Part shown: positions 11,401-20,600 of the stretch, in pieces
How positions within the stretch are numbered: position 1 is the stretch's first letter
How the letters are laid out: each line of letters begins with the position of its first letter
DNA from: a virus
Virus record (IMG/VR): IMGVR_UViG_3300027779_000139
Span: 1-26,030 of that record
Strand: one strand, 5' to 3'
Length of the DNA stretch: 26,030 nt
Made by a program: the position numbers and the translations under genes
The notes under the pieces: model-generated
The model's input: only the letters and a program-made list of their open reading frames with translations
The model's database searches: none
Told to the model about the DNA's origin: nothing

Positions 11401-12823
11401 AGGTATTTATGCTGATAACCCAATGCGAGTTATGACAACACAAAATCTCATAGATCCTTGGACTCCTAGAGTTTTTCATAACAGTACTCAAATAATTGAT
11501 TGGGCAGATAGAACAATAGGTCAAATGGCTTTTGGGTTACAAGTGGGTCGCCCTAGAGGACCAGCAAAGAAATATCCAACTGGTAAATATTCTCAACATC
11601 GATTACTTAATAGTGGTGCTGATGTTTTTGATCAACAAAATGGCCAAGTAAATAGTATACCTTTTCTTGGTACAGGTGTTGTTGGTGCACAAATTAATAT
11701 GAATGATCTTGATCGTATTGGAAATTTTAATCAATATTGGGAACAAGTATCAGATCATATTTCTTGGTCTTTTGATGGAACGATGGGTTCGTTGCATGGT
11801 GCAAAACTAGTTCAGGCTGGAAGAGTTAATGTTCCTGGAGCTTATTTTCCATTGGGTACAGAGAGTACAAGTGAACTTATAATTTTAGAATCAGCTTCAG
11901 GCGGTGATGATATTCTTATTGGATCTTTTGACTACCGTGCTGAAATTCATCACAGTACACCAGCCGCTAACAATCAATTTCGTTCTACTCCTAGTTTTAA
12001 AGTTGTTAAGGAACACGAAACTTCTGAGAGCGATATCTCAATACAGAAATTGGTTACTGAAGCGGGAGAACATTTTCAATTAGAAGACGCATCAGGAAGA
12101 ATTCTTCTTAGTGGTGCTATGGCAATTAGAGCGGCATATTCAAACTTTACTACACTAGCGGGTATGGCGGGTCAAATTACTATGTTACCAAATAATACAG
12201 CGGTGACGGGTACTAACACATTATTTTCATCTCAACTTGCAACAGGTTCTGTATTTCAAACTTTTGAAGAAAGTGTGATATTAGAGGATGATGAAGGCAT
12301 AGTGATGGAATCCAATGAACGAATCATGCATGAAGATATTACTATGGATTTAATGGTTGAGTTTGACAATGATCAACCCTTATCTTTTTATGAAAGTACA
12401 CCTATGGATCAAGTTAAATGGTTTATGGCTACTGAGGAGACAATCTTTACGTACGCTGGATGGAAAATTGATCAAGGTAGTGGTTGGGACCAAGAAACTA
12501 AAACAGATACGCCAGGATCTTTTTGGTTGTGTGGAGAAACTTCAAATACAGAGGAAGAAATAGGATTAGAAGTAAATACTCCAAACCCAGGAGGACTCAA
12601 TAATAGAGTACTTGTGGCGGAAAATACTTGGTGGCAAGAAAATATAATTTGGGAAGATACCACTAAAATGTTATTATCAGATGCTGCTGAATATAAAGTG
12701 GCATCAATTACTAATGATACACAATTAACAGTAACACGGTCTGGTATGGATGGAACAGGATCTGTACCTTTTTGGAAGCAAACAACCGAGGCGGAAGTAA
12801 CTGCCACAGTTTCAGGTCTATAA
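5429..12823 (+). CDS. 7: Giant gp7-like baseplate wedge protein (2464 aa)
   Basis: Occupies the T4 gene 7 position between gp6 and gp8 and shares gp7 C-terminal landmarks. VYRSKGGESSYDWLFRSLF (about residues 250-268) resembles T4 FYSTKGIEASYKFLFKVLY, and HVDRLVHPAGMKMFGEL (about 1278-1294) resembles T4 VIRFVHPVGFGF. In T4, as I recall it, these landmarks are roughly 130 residues apart; here they are about 1000 apart, separated by beta-rich repeated modules. About 1170 further residues follow the second landmark. T4 gp7 is 1032 aa. The N-terminus (PEFITAEHPKMKIFIEKYYEFM) is a common opening for this protein in marine T4-like phages. gp7 links the inner wedge to peripheral baseplate parts. The start abuts the gp6 stop with a weak ribosome site, suggesting coupling to gp6. 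Acidic LLED-like motifs recur through the C-terminal half. Identification is strong by landmarks and synteny; functions of the added regions are unknown. Confidence 0.85.
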   Translation: MAEKKIKDRKDISTLIETLVPEFITAEHPKMKIFIEKYYEFMESHQVYFEGISFNEYKLVQEGIDDASIEPDYWIFEDEINTKLMPDGDPNEFYDPKVLEAAIVNHRIQLESQRDTSKDNELQFIIGETVYGNTTDAEAIITGVSGNTIAFLKPTTNTNFTYGEELTGVDSRAWTTFANGVLAGIFPEGSIEGFRSRGAIAATKELVDLQDIDRTVEGLIDDSWKKEFYTHVPKQTVTDRRKLLKQMKEVYRSKGGESSYDWLFRSLFNSQDVDYYYPKDDLMRLSDGKWIKDKTVKILTDTANNIHLFEGKTLRGLTSNATAIVEKTITKTVGAVQVTELYLSKIVKGTDRHGTLGYFQTYEAVSTEPDANNDIAIGFCSGIVENVTIEYGGSNYALGDELIFVAGGGAEAKAEVTELVDDILKGFRLVDSGDGYFVGDTLDFIDGGTGGAGAAATVGTIIPTGSVLKNSNLLSGVSSLAINSNNVIRPLYSNSSLTFTAGIKESSGKVWGSTGPFFNSQFFSVGDLLKIQKHIKSTEHFTATGVGTTLTQTGTTVTLSNPVSPEEAINMIGGKIVYANSNNNIIAGQGNTTTLYTVDTHTIGSAQNFDIYYGDDSVQGTVIGANSSLVLYTLSSMSYDENFGNQTIHNFANNDSVILYDTKKNRLHGALNANASDAALTHTGHTFDIGNTPANVTSTTTINIGDDFRVGGGYVSQQVNTSYNVAPVLTFTKHDYGSINTLAITNGGLGYKRLPLITVANNFMMSLSNSLEHTGSNNSLLNVNLHSFDTGTITQLGQTLTLSGGLFPEVDSNLLHITYANGAENYITTVTNTTSLEMANTADISSAVSYNLTYMAGANTFPHHALIYNDDYSARGLVLDFIDEPSKFTFPRSTGTVNEGTYVEKPGQTGYMRKVIANGNTTLRVDMTTSQDFSPATTFLRVEGWGSAAGEFERLLFEDGSAIYPENSISFVVLEDDFSLLTEDGNRIYGEDVSSDRITAHDALVSTTYAEGTFTQSNNIITGISTIFPNELVRGTFSYVDSEDVVTGTSIITGYTNSTSIIVEDSNTIPSAASYSISYNPTIVYGTNTAVTAVASGTGNRTVTVTEAGHKKTGVNKIKLIGSEKEIFNGTYTIDSITSNTWTYTLPEDTSDQPGTGLSAKFVLTTYLDNANAAVMDTSLKGNNAIIEVASIASGSIKALAVTDVGAGYSSKPRVTNPSGDNNALLTAVIGAFAQYPGKYYGTQGRLDDAPRIQDSRYYQSFSYVLKAPVDTTSYRAHVDRLVHPAGMKMFGELAINLEVSVELFKSGVHAGSDGTPRDVDNYDDSGYELGRPDYLHLHTPRFHPIILTRQQQFNMEVKEYFQPEVEIFTADAPHHAMDGRLDVSDDVNMLREDFRDVQTMVRTIAPQLSYIMNDALGNDEQYEIGEVVYQGASYFTRARQAEVAGWNHATKTLTLINQVPLEDFVLNVNIKGYISGSDYPILEENTLPWGTITELEHDIQLGDTVQITRATEDYWNGEYVVQTTPTTNTYTVFLGRGDPGENATATAQTAPSGGSWLKVETKKLADPFRASSINYNSPFNGNILYELNDGLYGQILLESGGSFLYPKIQFPEADSGTVSIDMSFSSDLLLEDHINPDTGNHEDGYVLHEAHGESVGMGPTRYMALEDDTEGIQWSYERGLLGHETLSIPYMETTIISTKVESLREGILTEDNLNNIVYEDVLNTVYIPGMEPELIPATRMVVESPPVNFNFGEVEYNLADSIGWHLMMEDEDHFIAEGDETTDVLSRFLTEEGQLRQGALDVEIHLFDQMGYHLMMEDDSHLMVEGDETTDLARFLTEEGHVKKPFGEVQFNIPLQVNKYDDEQLALENTNHPRNWGEYHYGDYFEQNELLEFETASGGGIVGLNYIPNSIPWAHHELEYVLDANLQSELISTEHEYEIQRETSLAWQLLFEDSDVMVMERNPAQSNTALILEFQTQRTTSLKKMVIDRSGIYADNPMRVMTTQNLIDPWTPRVFHNSTQIIDWADRTIGQMAFGLQVGRPRGPAKKYPTGKYSQHRLLNSGADVFDQQNGQVNSIPFLGTGVVGAQINMNDLDRIGNFNQYWEQVSDHISWSFDGTMGSLHGAKLVQAGRVNVPGAYFPLGTESTSELIILESASGGDDILIGSFDYRAEIHHSTPAANNQFRSTPSFKVVKEHETSESDISIQKLVTEAGEHFQLEDASGRILLSGAMAIRAAYSNFTTLAGMAGQITMLPNNTAVTGTNTLFSSQLATGSVFQTFEESVILEDDEGIVMESNERIMHEDITMDLMVEFDNDQPLSFYESTPMDQVKWFMATEETIFTYAGWKIDQGSGWDQETKTDTPGSFWLCGETSNTEEEIGLEVNTPNPGGLNNRVLVAENTWWQENIIWEDTTKMLLSDAAEYKVASITNDTQLTVTRSGMDGTGSVPFWKQTTEAEVTATVSGL
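7060..8670 (+). repeat. Three diverged copies of a ~70-aa beta module in the gp7-like protein
   Basis: Within the region between the two gp7 landmarks, three segments share one pattern. Copy 1 is at about 7060-7270 (TGVGTTLTQTGTTVTLS ... IGSAQNFDIYYG), copy 2 at about 7790-8000 (DTGTITQLGQTLTLSGG ... ISSAVSYNLTYM), and copy 3 at about 8455-8670 (AEGTFTQSNNIITGIS ... IPSAASYSISYN). Each opens with a G-T-x-T-Q motif. Each then has a Pro-containing loop, a beta hairpin with an I-T/T-S stretch, and ends I-x-S-A-x-x-Y/F-x-I/L-x-Y. They are protein-level repeats; DNA identity between them is low, so the duplication is old or the modules were acquired separately. Confidence 0.6.
10718..10951 (+). 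repeat. Direct repeat encoding an acidic LMMED...EGDETTD motif
   Basis: Two copies, 10718-10810 and 10862-10951, start 144 bases (48 codons) apart inside the gp7-like gene. The first encodes HLMMEDEDHFIAEGDETTD then RFLTEEG, the second HLMMEDDSHLMVEGDETTD then RFLTEEG. At DNA level the copies share runs such as CATTTGATGATGGAAGATGA and many third-position differences elsewhere, so this is a tandem duplication that has been diverging under protein-level constraint. Confidence 0.85.
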
Positions 12824-12858
12824 TCTTATAAAAGAAGTTGTATAAATATAATAAGATT
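12822..12858 (+). repeat. 8-bp inverted repeat bracketing the gp8 late promoter
   Basis: AATCTTAT at 12822-12829, overlapping the last two bases of the gp7-like stop codon, is exactly complementary to ATAAGATT at 12851-12858. The 21-base loop contains the TATAAATA element at 12841-12848. The stem is very AT-rich, with one G-C pair, and no T-run follows, so it is a poor intrinsic terminator. It may be chance or a weak structural signal. Confidence 0.4.
12841..12848 (+). promoter_or_regulatory. T4-type late promoter (TATAAATA) upstream of gp8
   Basis: An exact match to the eight-base T4 late promoter element, in the longest non-coding gap of the window (12824-12914), 66 bases before the gp8 start codon. 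This leaves room for a leader of about 60 bases with a strong ribosome site. T4-like late promoters have no -35 element and are read by host polymerase carrying gp55, with gp33 and the gp45 clamp. The remainder of the gap is AT-rich with no small gene visible. Confidence 0.8.
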
Positions 12859-12899
12859 GGAAGATTTGAAAAATTCACATTAAACTTTAAATATAATTC

Positions 12900-12907
12900 A
12901 GGAGGAG
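12900..12907 (+). promoter_or_regulatory. Strong ribosome binding site for gp8
   Basis: AGGAGGAG, seven bases before ATG 12915, is the longest Shine-Dalgarno match in the window; most other genes here have only AAGGA or AGGA. It fixes the gp8 start at 12915. Confidence 0.85.
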
Positions 12908-12914
12908 CAATAAA

Positions 12915-14564
12915 ATGCCTGCTATAGTAACCAATAAATTTAGGATTCACAATGCAAAACAGTTTGTAGAGGCATTCAATGAAGTAGCTACTACATCTGG
13001 TGACGCAATGGTTGATTCCAGTGGGTTGCTTCAAACCAATATGTATCTTTTTATTGGTAAAGTTACCCCTTGGGCTGATGATACCCAACCACCCACACCA
13101 ACCGATTCAGTATCTAATACAGTTTATGATCACTGGCGTGATATGATCGCCGCTAAACGTATTGGCTCGGCTGATGTTAGTCATGTTGTTCCACGATATA
13201 ATTGGACATCAGGACAAAATTATTTCGCATATACACATGCAAATAATACTTTATTCGATCAAACCTTTTACGTTATGACTGATGATTATAATGTATATAA
13301 ATGTTATGCTAATAATAATGCTGGCGGAACATCCACAACTAAACCTTCGGGAACAGGAACTGCTTATATTACCACAGGCGATTCTTACAAGTGGAAATTT
13401 ATGTATCAAATCTCAGCTTCACGAGCACTTAAATTTGTAACTCCTAGTTATATGCCGGTACAGCGTGTACGTAAATCAAATACGGCAATTGCAAATACCA
13501 CAGATTCTTCACAACAGTATGCTGTTGAAATCGCGGCTAATACCTCCGGTAATGGTGCGGTTGAAGTATCACATGTTACAGCAGGTGGTACAGCTTATAA
13601 ATTTGAAACTGGTGCTGTACAATCTGGATATGTTGAAACTGGTACTACTTGTAAAATTGTAGGATCGGGTTTAGCAACAGATGATATCGTGGATAACGAT
13701 ATTTTCTTTACTTCAGATGCTGGTAGTGGATCTACTGGATTAGGTGGAAGAATTACAGATTATCAATCAGCTACTCAAGTAGTTACTTGGACTCCTGCAC
13801 TTGCGGGATCTGTAACACCAGCTGATGCTGATGGTTATTCTATTGGTCCAGCTGTTACAATTACAGGTGATGGACACGGAGCAAATGTACGAACTACAAA
13901 TGCTGTATCCGGTGTAATTGGTAATATTGTTGTTGTGGCTGGTGGTAATAATTATGGAAACGCAGTTGCTACTATTTCAACAAATTCTGGTAGTGGTGGA
14001 GTTATTACACCTGTTATCGGTCCACGAGGCGGACACGGTGATGATGCGGTTGAGGAACTTGGTGGATTTTTCGTCATGGTCAATAGCCGATTAGAATATG
14101 GTGAATCTGGTAACTTTACTACAAACAACGATTTCCGTAAAATTGGACTGTTAGCACAACCATTATATGCTAATGGTGATATTTCAACATCAACAATAAT
14201 AGACCAAGCAGTAACACAGACAATTCAAACTTGGAATAGTACTGCATTTGCAGAAGACGAACTTGTAACTGGAACACTTTCTGGTGCAACAGGTAAAGTA
14301 GTTGACTTCAAGAGTAATACTACTATTCGATTAGTAGATGTAACTTTGGGAACAAGCACCACAGTAGGTTTTGATGGTATCGCAGGATCATTCCTGGCAA
14401 ACGAAACAATCACAGCACCAAGTGGAGCTCAAGCTAATACCCAAACTGTTGTTGGTGGAGATTTTGAGAAATTTTCCGGAGACATTCTTTATATTGAAAA
14501 TCGTTCACCAGTAACAAGAGCTGATGATCAAATAGAAGACGTAAAATTGATAATCGAATTCTAA
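12915..14564 (+). CDS. 8: Baseplate wedge protein gp8, enlarged
   Basis: Both ends match T4 gp8. At the N-terminus, PAIVTNKFRI (residues 2-11) corresponds to T4 RAIVTSKFRT. It is followed by YLFIGKVTPWADD, by TPTDSV and by VVPRYNW, matching T4 FITFGRSEPW, PYPTDSV and VIPRRDW. At the C-terminus, DFRKIGLLAQPL and GDILYIENRSPVTRADDQIE match T4 GFRQISIITNPL and GEMIYMENRPPIIMAMDQTE. DSYKWKFMYQIS matches T4 DGYVWEYLFEI. T4 gp8 is 334 aa, so about 215 residues are added, mainly between residues about 210 and 360 and about 430-520. The added parts include a GGNNYGNAVATI segment and an SGATGKVVDF segment. gp8 dimers connect the gp7/gp6 wedge to peripheral parts of the baseplate. The gene has its own late promoter and a strong ribosome site. 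Confidence 0.92.
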   Translation: MPAIVTNKFRIHNAKQFVEAFNEVATTSGDAMVDSSGLLQTNMYLFIGKVTPWADDTQPPTPTDSVSNTVYDHWRDMIAAKRIGSADVSHVVPRYNWTSGQNYFAYTHANNTLFDQTFYVMTDDYNVYKCYANNNAGGTSTTKPSGTGTAYITTGDSYKWKFMYQISASRALKFVTPSYMPVQRVRKSNTAIANTTDSSQQYAVEIAANTSGNGAVEVSHVTAGGTAYKFETGAVQSGYVETGTTCKIVGSGLATDDIVDNDIFFTSDAGSGSTGLGGRITDYQSATQVVTWTPALAGSVTPADADGYSIGPAVTITGDGHGANVRTTNAVSGVIGNIVVVAGGNNYGNAVATISTNSGSGGVITPVIGPRGGHGDDAVEELGGFFVMVNSRLEYGESGNFTTNNDFRKIGLLAQPLYANGDISTSTIIDQAVTQTIQTWNSTAFAEDELVTGTLSGATGKVVDFKSNTTIRLVDVTLGTSTTVGFDGIAGSFLANETITAPSGAQANTQTVVGGDFEKFSGDILYIENRSPVTRADDQIEDVKLIIEF

Positions 14565-14606
14565 TATATTATTGACAAATAAGAGTAAATTATTTAGGAA
14601 AAATAA

Positions 14607-17600
14607 ATGCCATTATCTACTAATTTTAATGTAACGCCGTATTATGATGATTTTGATGAGGCTAAAAACTATTATCGTATACTCTTTAAACCAGGGTATG
14701 GAATACAAGCGAGAGAACTAACTCAACTACAAACTGCTTTACAAAAGCAAATTGAATTGGTTGGAGCTCATAGTTTTAAAAATGGTAGTAAAGTCCTTGG
14801 CGGAGATATAACTTTAGATACCGATATTAAATCTCTTCAATTAGAGCTGCAATATTTGGGATCTAATATAAATGCCTCTTCCTTTATAGGAAAAACTATT
14901 GTTGGAGCCACTTCTAACGCCAGAGCGAGAGTAGTTACATCTCAAGCTGCAACTACTCTATTACAACCCATATTAATGTTTCATTATTTGGGTGGTGATA
15001 CTTTTGTTGACGGCGAAGTAGTACAAAATGAAGTTGTAGCTCCAGCAGTACCGGATTTTTCTGCAACAACTGTTAGTCTTGACGGTCCGTCCGCTACGTC
15101 TAATGCTGTTGCAAATGGTTCTATTGTTAGTATTGATAATGGTGTATTTTTTATTGATGGTAATTTTGTTCTTAATCCAGCAAATACTATAATTCTTGAT
15201 ACTGCTAATACTACACCTTCTGGTAGAATTGGTTTAGAAATAGCCGAAACAGTTAAAACGAGTGATGATGATAATACTTTACTTGATCCAGCAGATGGTT
15301 CTTTCAACTATGCCGCACCTGGAGCAACACGACTTTCTATAGCATTATCTTTAGTTAAAAAAGAGATCAATGTTACAGATCCAATTTCACGAGTCGCAGA
15401 TCCTAAATTTATACAATTATTAAAAATTATTAATGGAATTAAACATGAGAGTATTAAATATCCACCATATCTAGCGATTGAAAAAACTCTTACTAAAAAA
15501 TCCAATCAAAAATCAGGTGATTTTACTATAACACCTTTTAGTTTAAAACTAGATGCTCATAGAGGAATATCTGGTTTGACAGCAAATGCTGGTTTGGCTG
15601 GTACAACTCTATATGGTAATAATACACGATTTACTACAGAATTAAGCATAGGGGATAAACTTTATCTAGGATCTAATACTACAACATCTGAAGTTACTTC
15701 TATTGCGAATAATTCAAGACTGACAATTTCCTCTACACTTTCCGCGGCAACTGAAGGATTGAAAATTTACAATGAGTCTAAAATTCAAGCTGGATTGAGT
15801 TCCGGTAAGGCTTTGGTTGATGGGCAAGAATACGAAAGTGTTTCTACTCAATTTCTAGACATCAATAAGGGGCGTGATACTACTACAGATACCGGTTATA
15901 GTATGGGAATAGAAGTGGGTAATTATATTATGCTTGATGGAGTGAATAGTTTATTTGATGTTGGTTCACATGAAATCATTCATCTACATAATGCTAAACA
16001 CGCTAATGTTAATACAGCTGGTGGACTCCATCTCGGTAATACTTATTATCAAGCTACAATGATTGGTACTGCAAGAATTCGTAGTTTACAATGGGCTTCT
16101 GATTCTGGTAATACTACATATGCAGATTCCAATCACTCTAATTATAAAGCATATCTTTATGATATTGATACTTCTAATTCTGTTACTGGTACGGTTGGTG
16201 GAGCTAGTTCAAATACAAGAATAATTCAATTGTTCTCCAATTCATCTTCTTATGTAAATAACGTATATCAAGGTTCTACTATAACTGTCAATACAGTTAA
16301 TGGAATTGATACGACTAGTGATTTAAGATCGATAGATGATTATGTTGCAAATTCTACAGGACATTTTGCTACCGTCAATTCAGTATTTTCTCAAGCTACT
16401 ATTGCTAATAGTACTTATGCTATTGCATTTACTGTAGCGGATACTAAATCAATAACAGTTGCGACATGGCCAACAACAAATCTTGTTGATTCACAAGTTA
16501 CTATAAATTCTTATGCAGATATTTCTTCAACTGGAAAATATGGTGATAGTGATTCTGGTAAGACACTTCTAAGAGACACAAATATAAATTCATTGGTTTA
16601 TCCTCTACCACAAAGTCCTGTTAAGGGAACTGTAATAACAGCAAACACCGTACATTACCAGTTCAAACTAGTAGAGAAGAATCTCACTTCTTCTGCTGCG
16701 GGTAAATTGACATTAACTTTAGGTACTCCAAACTATGAATTTCTTCCTACAACAGGAACATTAACCACTAAACAAGCAAGAGAGAATATTATTGTAGTTG
16801 TTAAGACAACTGGATCTGCTCAAACATTTGTTAATTCATGTGCTACTGGTTTAAGTCTCCCAGGTGCAACAGGAACAAGACTTGTAGTAGCGGGAGAATG
16901 GTTAGATTTGGGTGCACGTGATGTATCGGGTGTTTCTGTAAGACCTGTTGTTGTTAGTGCAGATAAACACACTATAGAAATATATTGTAATACTTCTGCG
17001 ACTTTTACTGCAGATATTATCTATGCTGCATCTAGTTCAACAACAAGAAAAGAGCCTGGACCTAGAACTAAGTCTATGATTTCAGGTAATGGTTCTCATA
17101 TCGGAGCATATGCTGGTGGTCTCCCTACAACACATGTAGCTAGTGGACAATTTTATTTTACTACTCCTAATATAACTCAAACAAGTACAGATGAACTTGT
17201 AGTATCTGATGCATTTAATTTGACAAAAATTGTTGATTCAGGAGTAATTTCTGTTCCAGTAACGAATACTATGATGACGGCAACGGCCAATGATATTACT
17301 CACATGTATGAGTTTGATTCTGGACAAAGAGATAATTTTTATGATCATGCGAGAATTAAACTAAAATCTGGTTATTCAGGTCCTACTGGACAGACTATGG
17401 TTGTAGTGGATTATTTTGATTGGGATGGAGCTGTAGGTTATTTTTCAGTAGATTCTTATCCTACATCTGGTGCATGGAATCAATCGGATGTCGCATCTAC
17501 GAAAAAATTTAGTTATTCCACAATACCTGAATTCACTAGTCCTACAACAGGGGAAACTATAAAACTAAGGGATAGTATAGATTTACGTCCTCGAAGAGAA

Positions 17601-20600
17601 AATACATCTAACGATTTTAGAGCAAACACTGCTGCTCTTGAAGCAATACCAACTCCCATACCAAATGGTATTCTGACTACAGATGTTGAGTATTATTTAC
17701 CAAGAATAGATAAGCTATCACTAACCAAAGATAGAAAATTTAAAACTTTAATGGGTACACCTTCATTAAATCCTGTAGCACCTCCGGATGATGAAGATTC
17801 TATGACTCTCTATACTATAAATGTTCCAGCATATACATTTAGTCTTACTGATGTTTCTACACGGTATGTTGACAATAAATCTTTTTCCATGAGAGATATT
17901 GGAAAATTGGAAAGAAGAATTGAAAGACTAGAATATTATACTTCATTGTCTTTATTAGAAAAAGAAACAGCAGCACGGAACTTTACTACTACTGCGGCAA
18001 AAGATTCTCTATTTAATGAAAAAGGGGATTCATTTAAAAATGGAATACTAATAGATTCATTTAGTGGTCACTCTGTTGGAGATGTGTTAAGTGGTGATTA
18101 TAATATTTCAATAGAATATGCTACTAAGGAAATGCGTCCTGGATACAATTATGATAATCACAGGTTTACATATGATGAATCATATAGTAATAATGTAACA
18201 AAAACAGGGGATCTAATTACACTTCCTTATACAGATGTTGATTTTATACAACAACCTATGACAAGTAATACAGCAGTTGTAAACCCCTTTAACATTATTA
18301 ATTTTGTAGGAAACGTAAAAACATATCCAGAATCAGATGTGTGGTTTTCTCAAAATACTCGACCAGATATTATAACAAACTTAGAAGGTCAACACGACAA
18401 TTGGAAGTTGAGTAACAGGAATACAGGATTTGGTTCTCAGTATAATGATTGGGAAACGAATTGGCAGGGTATAGAAATAACTGAAGCTCCAGTACAAGGA
18501 ATGGAATCTAGAGGGAAACCCTTTGAGGAAAAAAGAACTACCTCAGAAGTAAATGATTCTAAAACACGGATTGGAATACTTCCTGTACCACCAGATGCTA
18601 TCCTTAGAACCGTAGGAAAAAAAGTTGTAGATACTACTGTTGTACCTTATATAAACGGACAACAATTACACTTTGTTGCACAAGGATTACGTCCTCTTAC
18701 AAATGTTTATTCGTGGTTTGGAGGAATTGACGCTGGAGCAAAAACACGACCAGCAACGATATTGACTCTTGGAAGTGTAAGTGGTGCATTTACAATAGGT
18801 GAAACACTTGTTGATGCTGCAAATAATCACAGTACAGTTTTACTAACAACAAATGTGGTTGCTAATGTGGCAACGGTTTGGATATCTAATGTATCGGGTA
18901 ACGTTTCATCCACTATGGGATCACCGTATGGCTCAGCAAATAACCTTACAATTGGTGATAGAGAAATTTTCTCTGATACTATTGGAGATTCTACTCATGT
19001 ATTTGCATCGGGTAATCTTATATCAGGAGTAACAAGTTCAACAACTGCTACCATTACACTTGCTCAAAAATATTCTCTTGGTACTGCAAATGGTATTATG
19101 AAAACAGATTCAGTTGGACGAATCGCTGGTGAACTTTTTATAGACGATGGTGCTTGGAGAACAGGTGATAATCTTCTTAGAATTACAGATAGTAGTTTAG
19201 ATAATGTTGCTGCTACAGTTGCAGTGGCTGAAACAAAATGGTCAGCTAAAGGATTATTAGATTCTCATCACACAGGATATGTTTCAACAAGAGAGATAAT
19301 TAATCGTAGGGAAGTTCCAAATGAAGAGACTCTTTTTTCTGATACTACTGTACGTGAAACTGAAAAAACAAATTGGTTAAATCCTATATCACAAACATTT
19401 TATGTTGATCCTAATATTTTTCCAAAAGGATTATTTTTAAGAAGTGTTGATTTATATTTTGCAGGAAAAGATTTATTCTTACCTGTAACAGTTCAACTCC
19501 GTCCTGTTGTCAATGGATTTCCAAGTACTTCTAAAATATTACCATTTAGTGAAGTAATGCTGAATCCAGATTCGGTGAATGTAAATTCAATAGCAAATTC
19601 AGCAAATTCATTAACCTATACTACATTTACATTTGAATCTCCGGTTTACTTGGCACCAAATGAATATGCACTTGTAGTTGGATCTAATAGTACAGATTAT
19701 ACATTACATTTAGCAGAAGAAGGTTATGTTGCTTTAGGTACTGATGATACTAAAATTTCTAAACCTACTTTTATCGGAACATTTTATAGACCACAAAACT
19801 CTGGGCATTGGGGAACCAACCTAGATGAATTTTTAGCATTTAGATTACGAAGAGCTGATTTTACAATAGGTACAGGTGGAAATATAAATTTTGCAAAGAT
19901 GGTTGTTCATGCAAATGGTGCTTATGGAGATTCAGCAAATACAGTAATAGATGATTTTAAGGTTAGTACATCGACGCTAGATTTTAGTGATACAAAGACA
20001 TCATGGGAATATGTAGCATCTAACAACTCCTTTACTATGGCAGATAATTTAGAAGCATCAGCAACTTATGTAAAGTTTACACCTAATCAAAATTATAAAT
20101 TAACAGATAGAAAAAGATTGGTTCATTCTTCCAATGGTACTTTTAGAGTAAAAACGGCAATGACATCTGCTAATACACATGTGTCTCCTGTAATAGACCT
20201 TGACCGATTAAACCTAACTTCAGTTCAAAATATAATTGATAATGGTGAACTATCTGATTCAGATATAACAGTAACGATAAGAGGATCAGGATATTCAAAC
20301 GTAGAACCACAATTTGCTACCGCTGCATTGACTGGAGGCGGAACAGATAATGTCGCTACATTAAATGTTCATGTTTCTGTAACAATGAATGTTAATTCAA
20401 ATTCAACTACAATGTCTAGTGGAAATACATCATATACTGTAGATGATGCTACTCCAGGAATATTTGTTGTGGGGGAAGCTGTAATGGCAAATACAGCCGC
20501 GGATGTTAATGCAAATAATAGTGGTATTTACGGAATTATCTCTAGTGTAACACACGTAGATGGAAACACATCAAAAAATACTTCTACTATTACTATTAAA

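Noticed and set aside
14572-14600. TTGACA in the gap before the 2218-aa gene as a sigma-70 type promoter
   Set aside because: No TATAAT-like element lies at 16-18 bases downstream, and no late element is present in the gap. The match is probably chance in AT-rich DNA.
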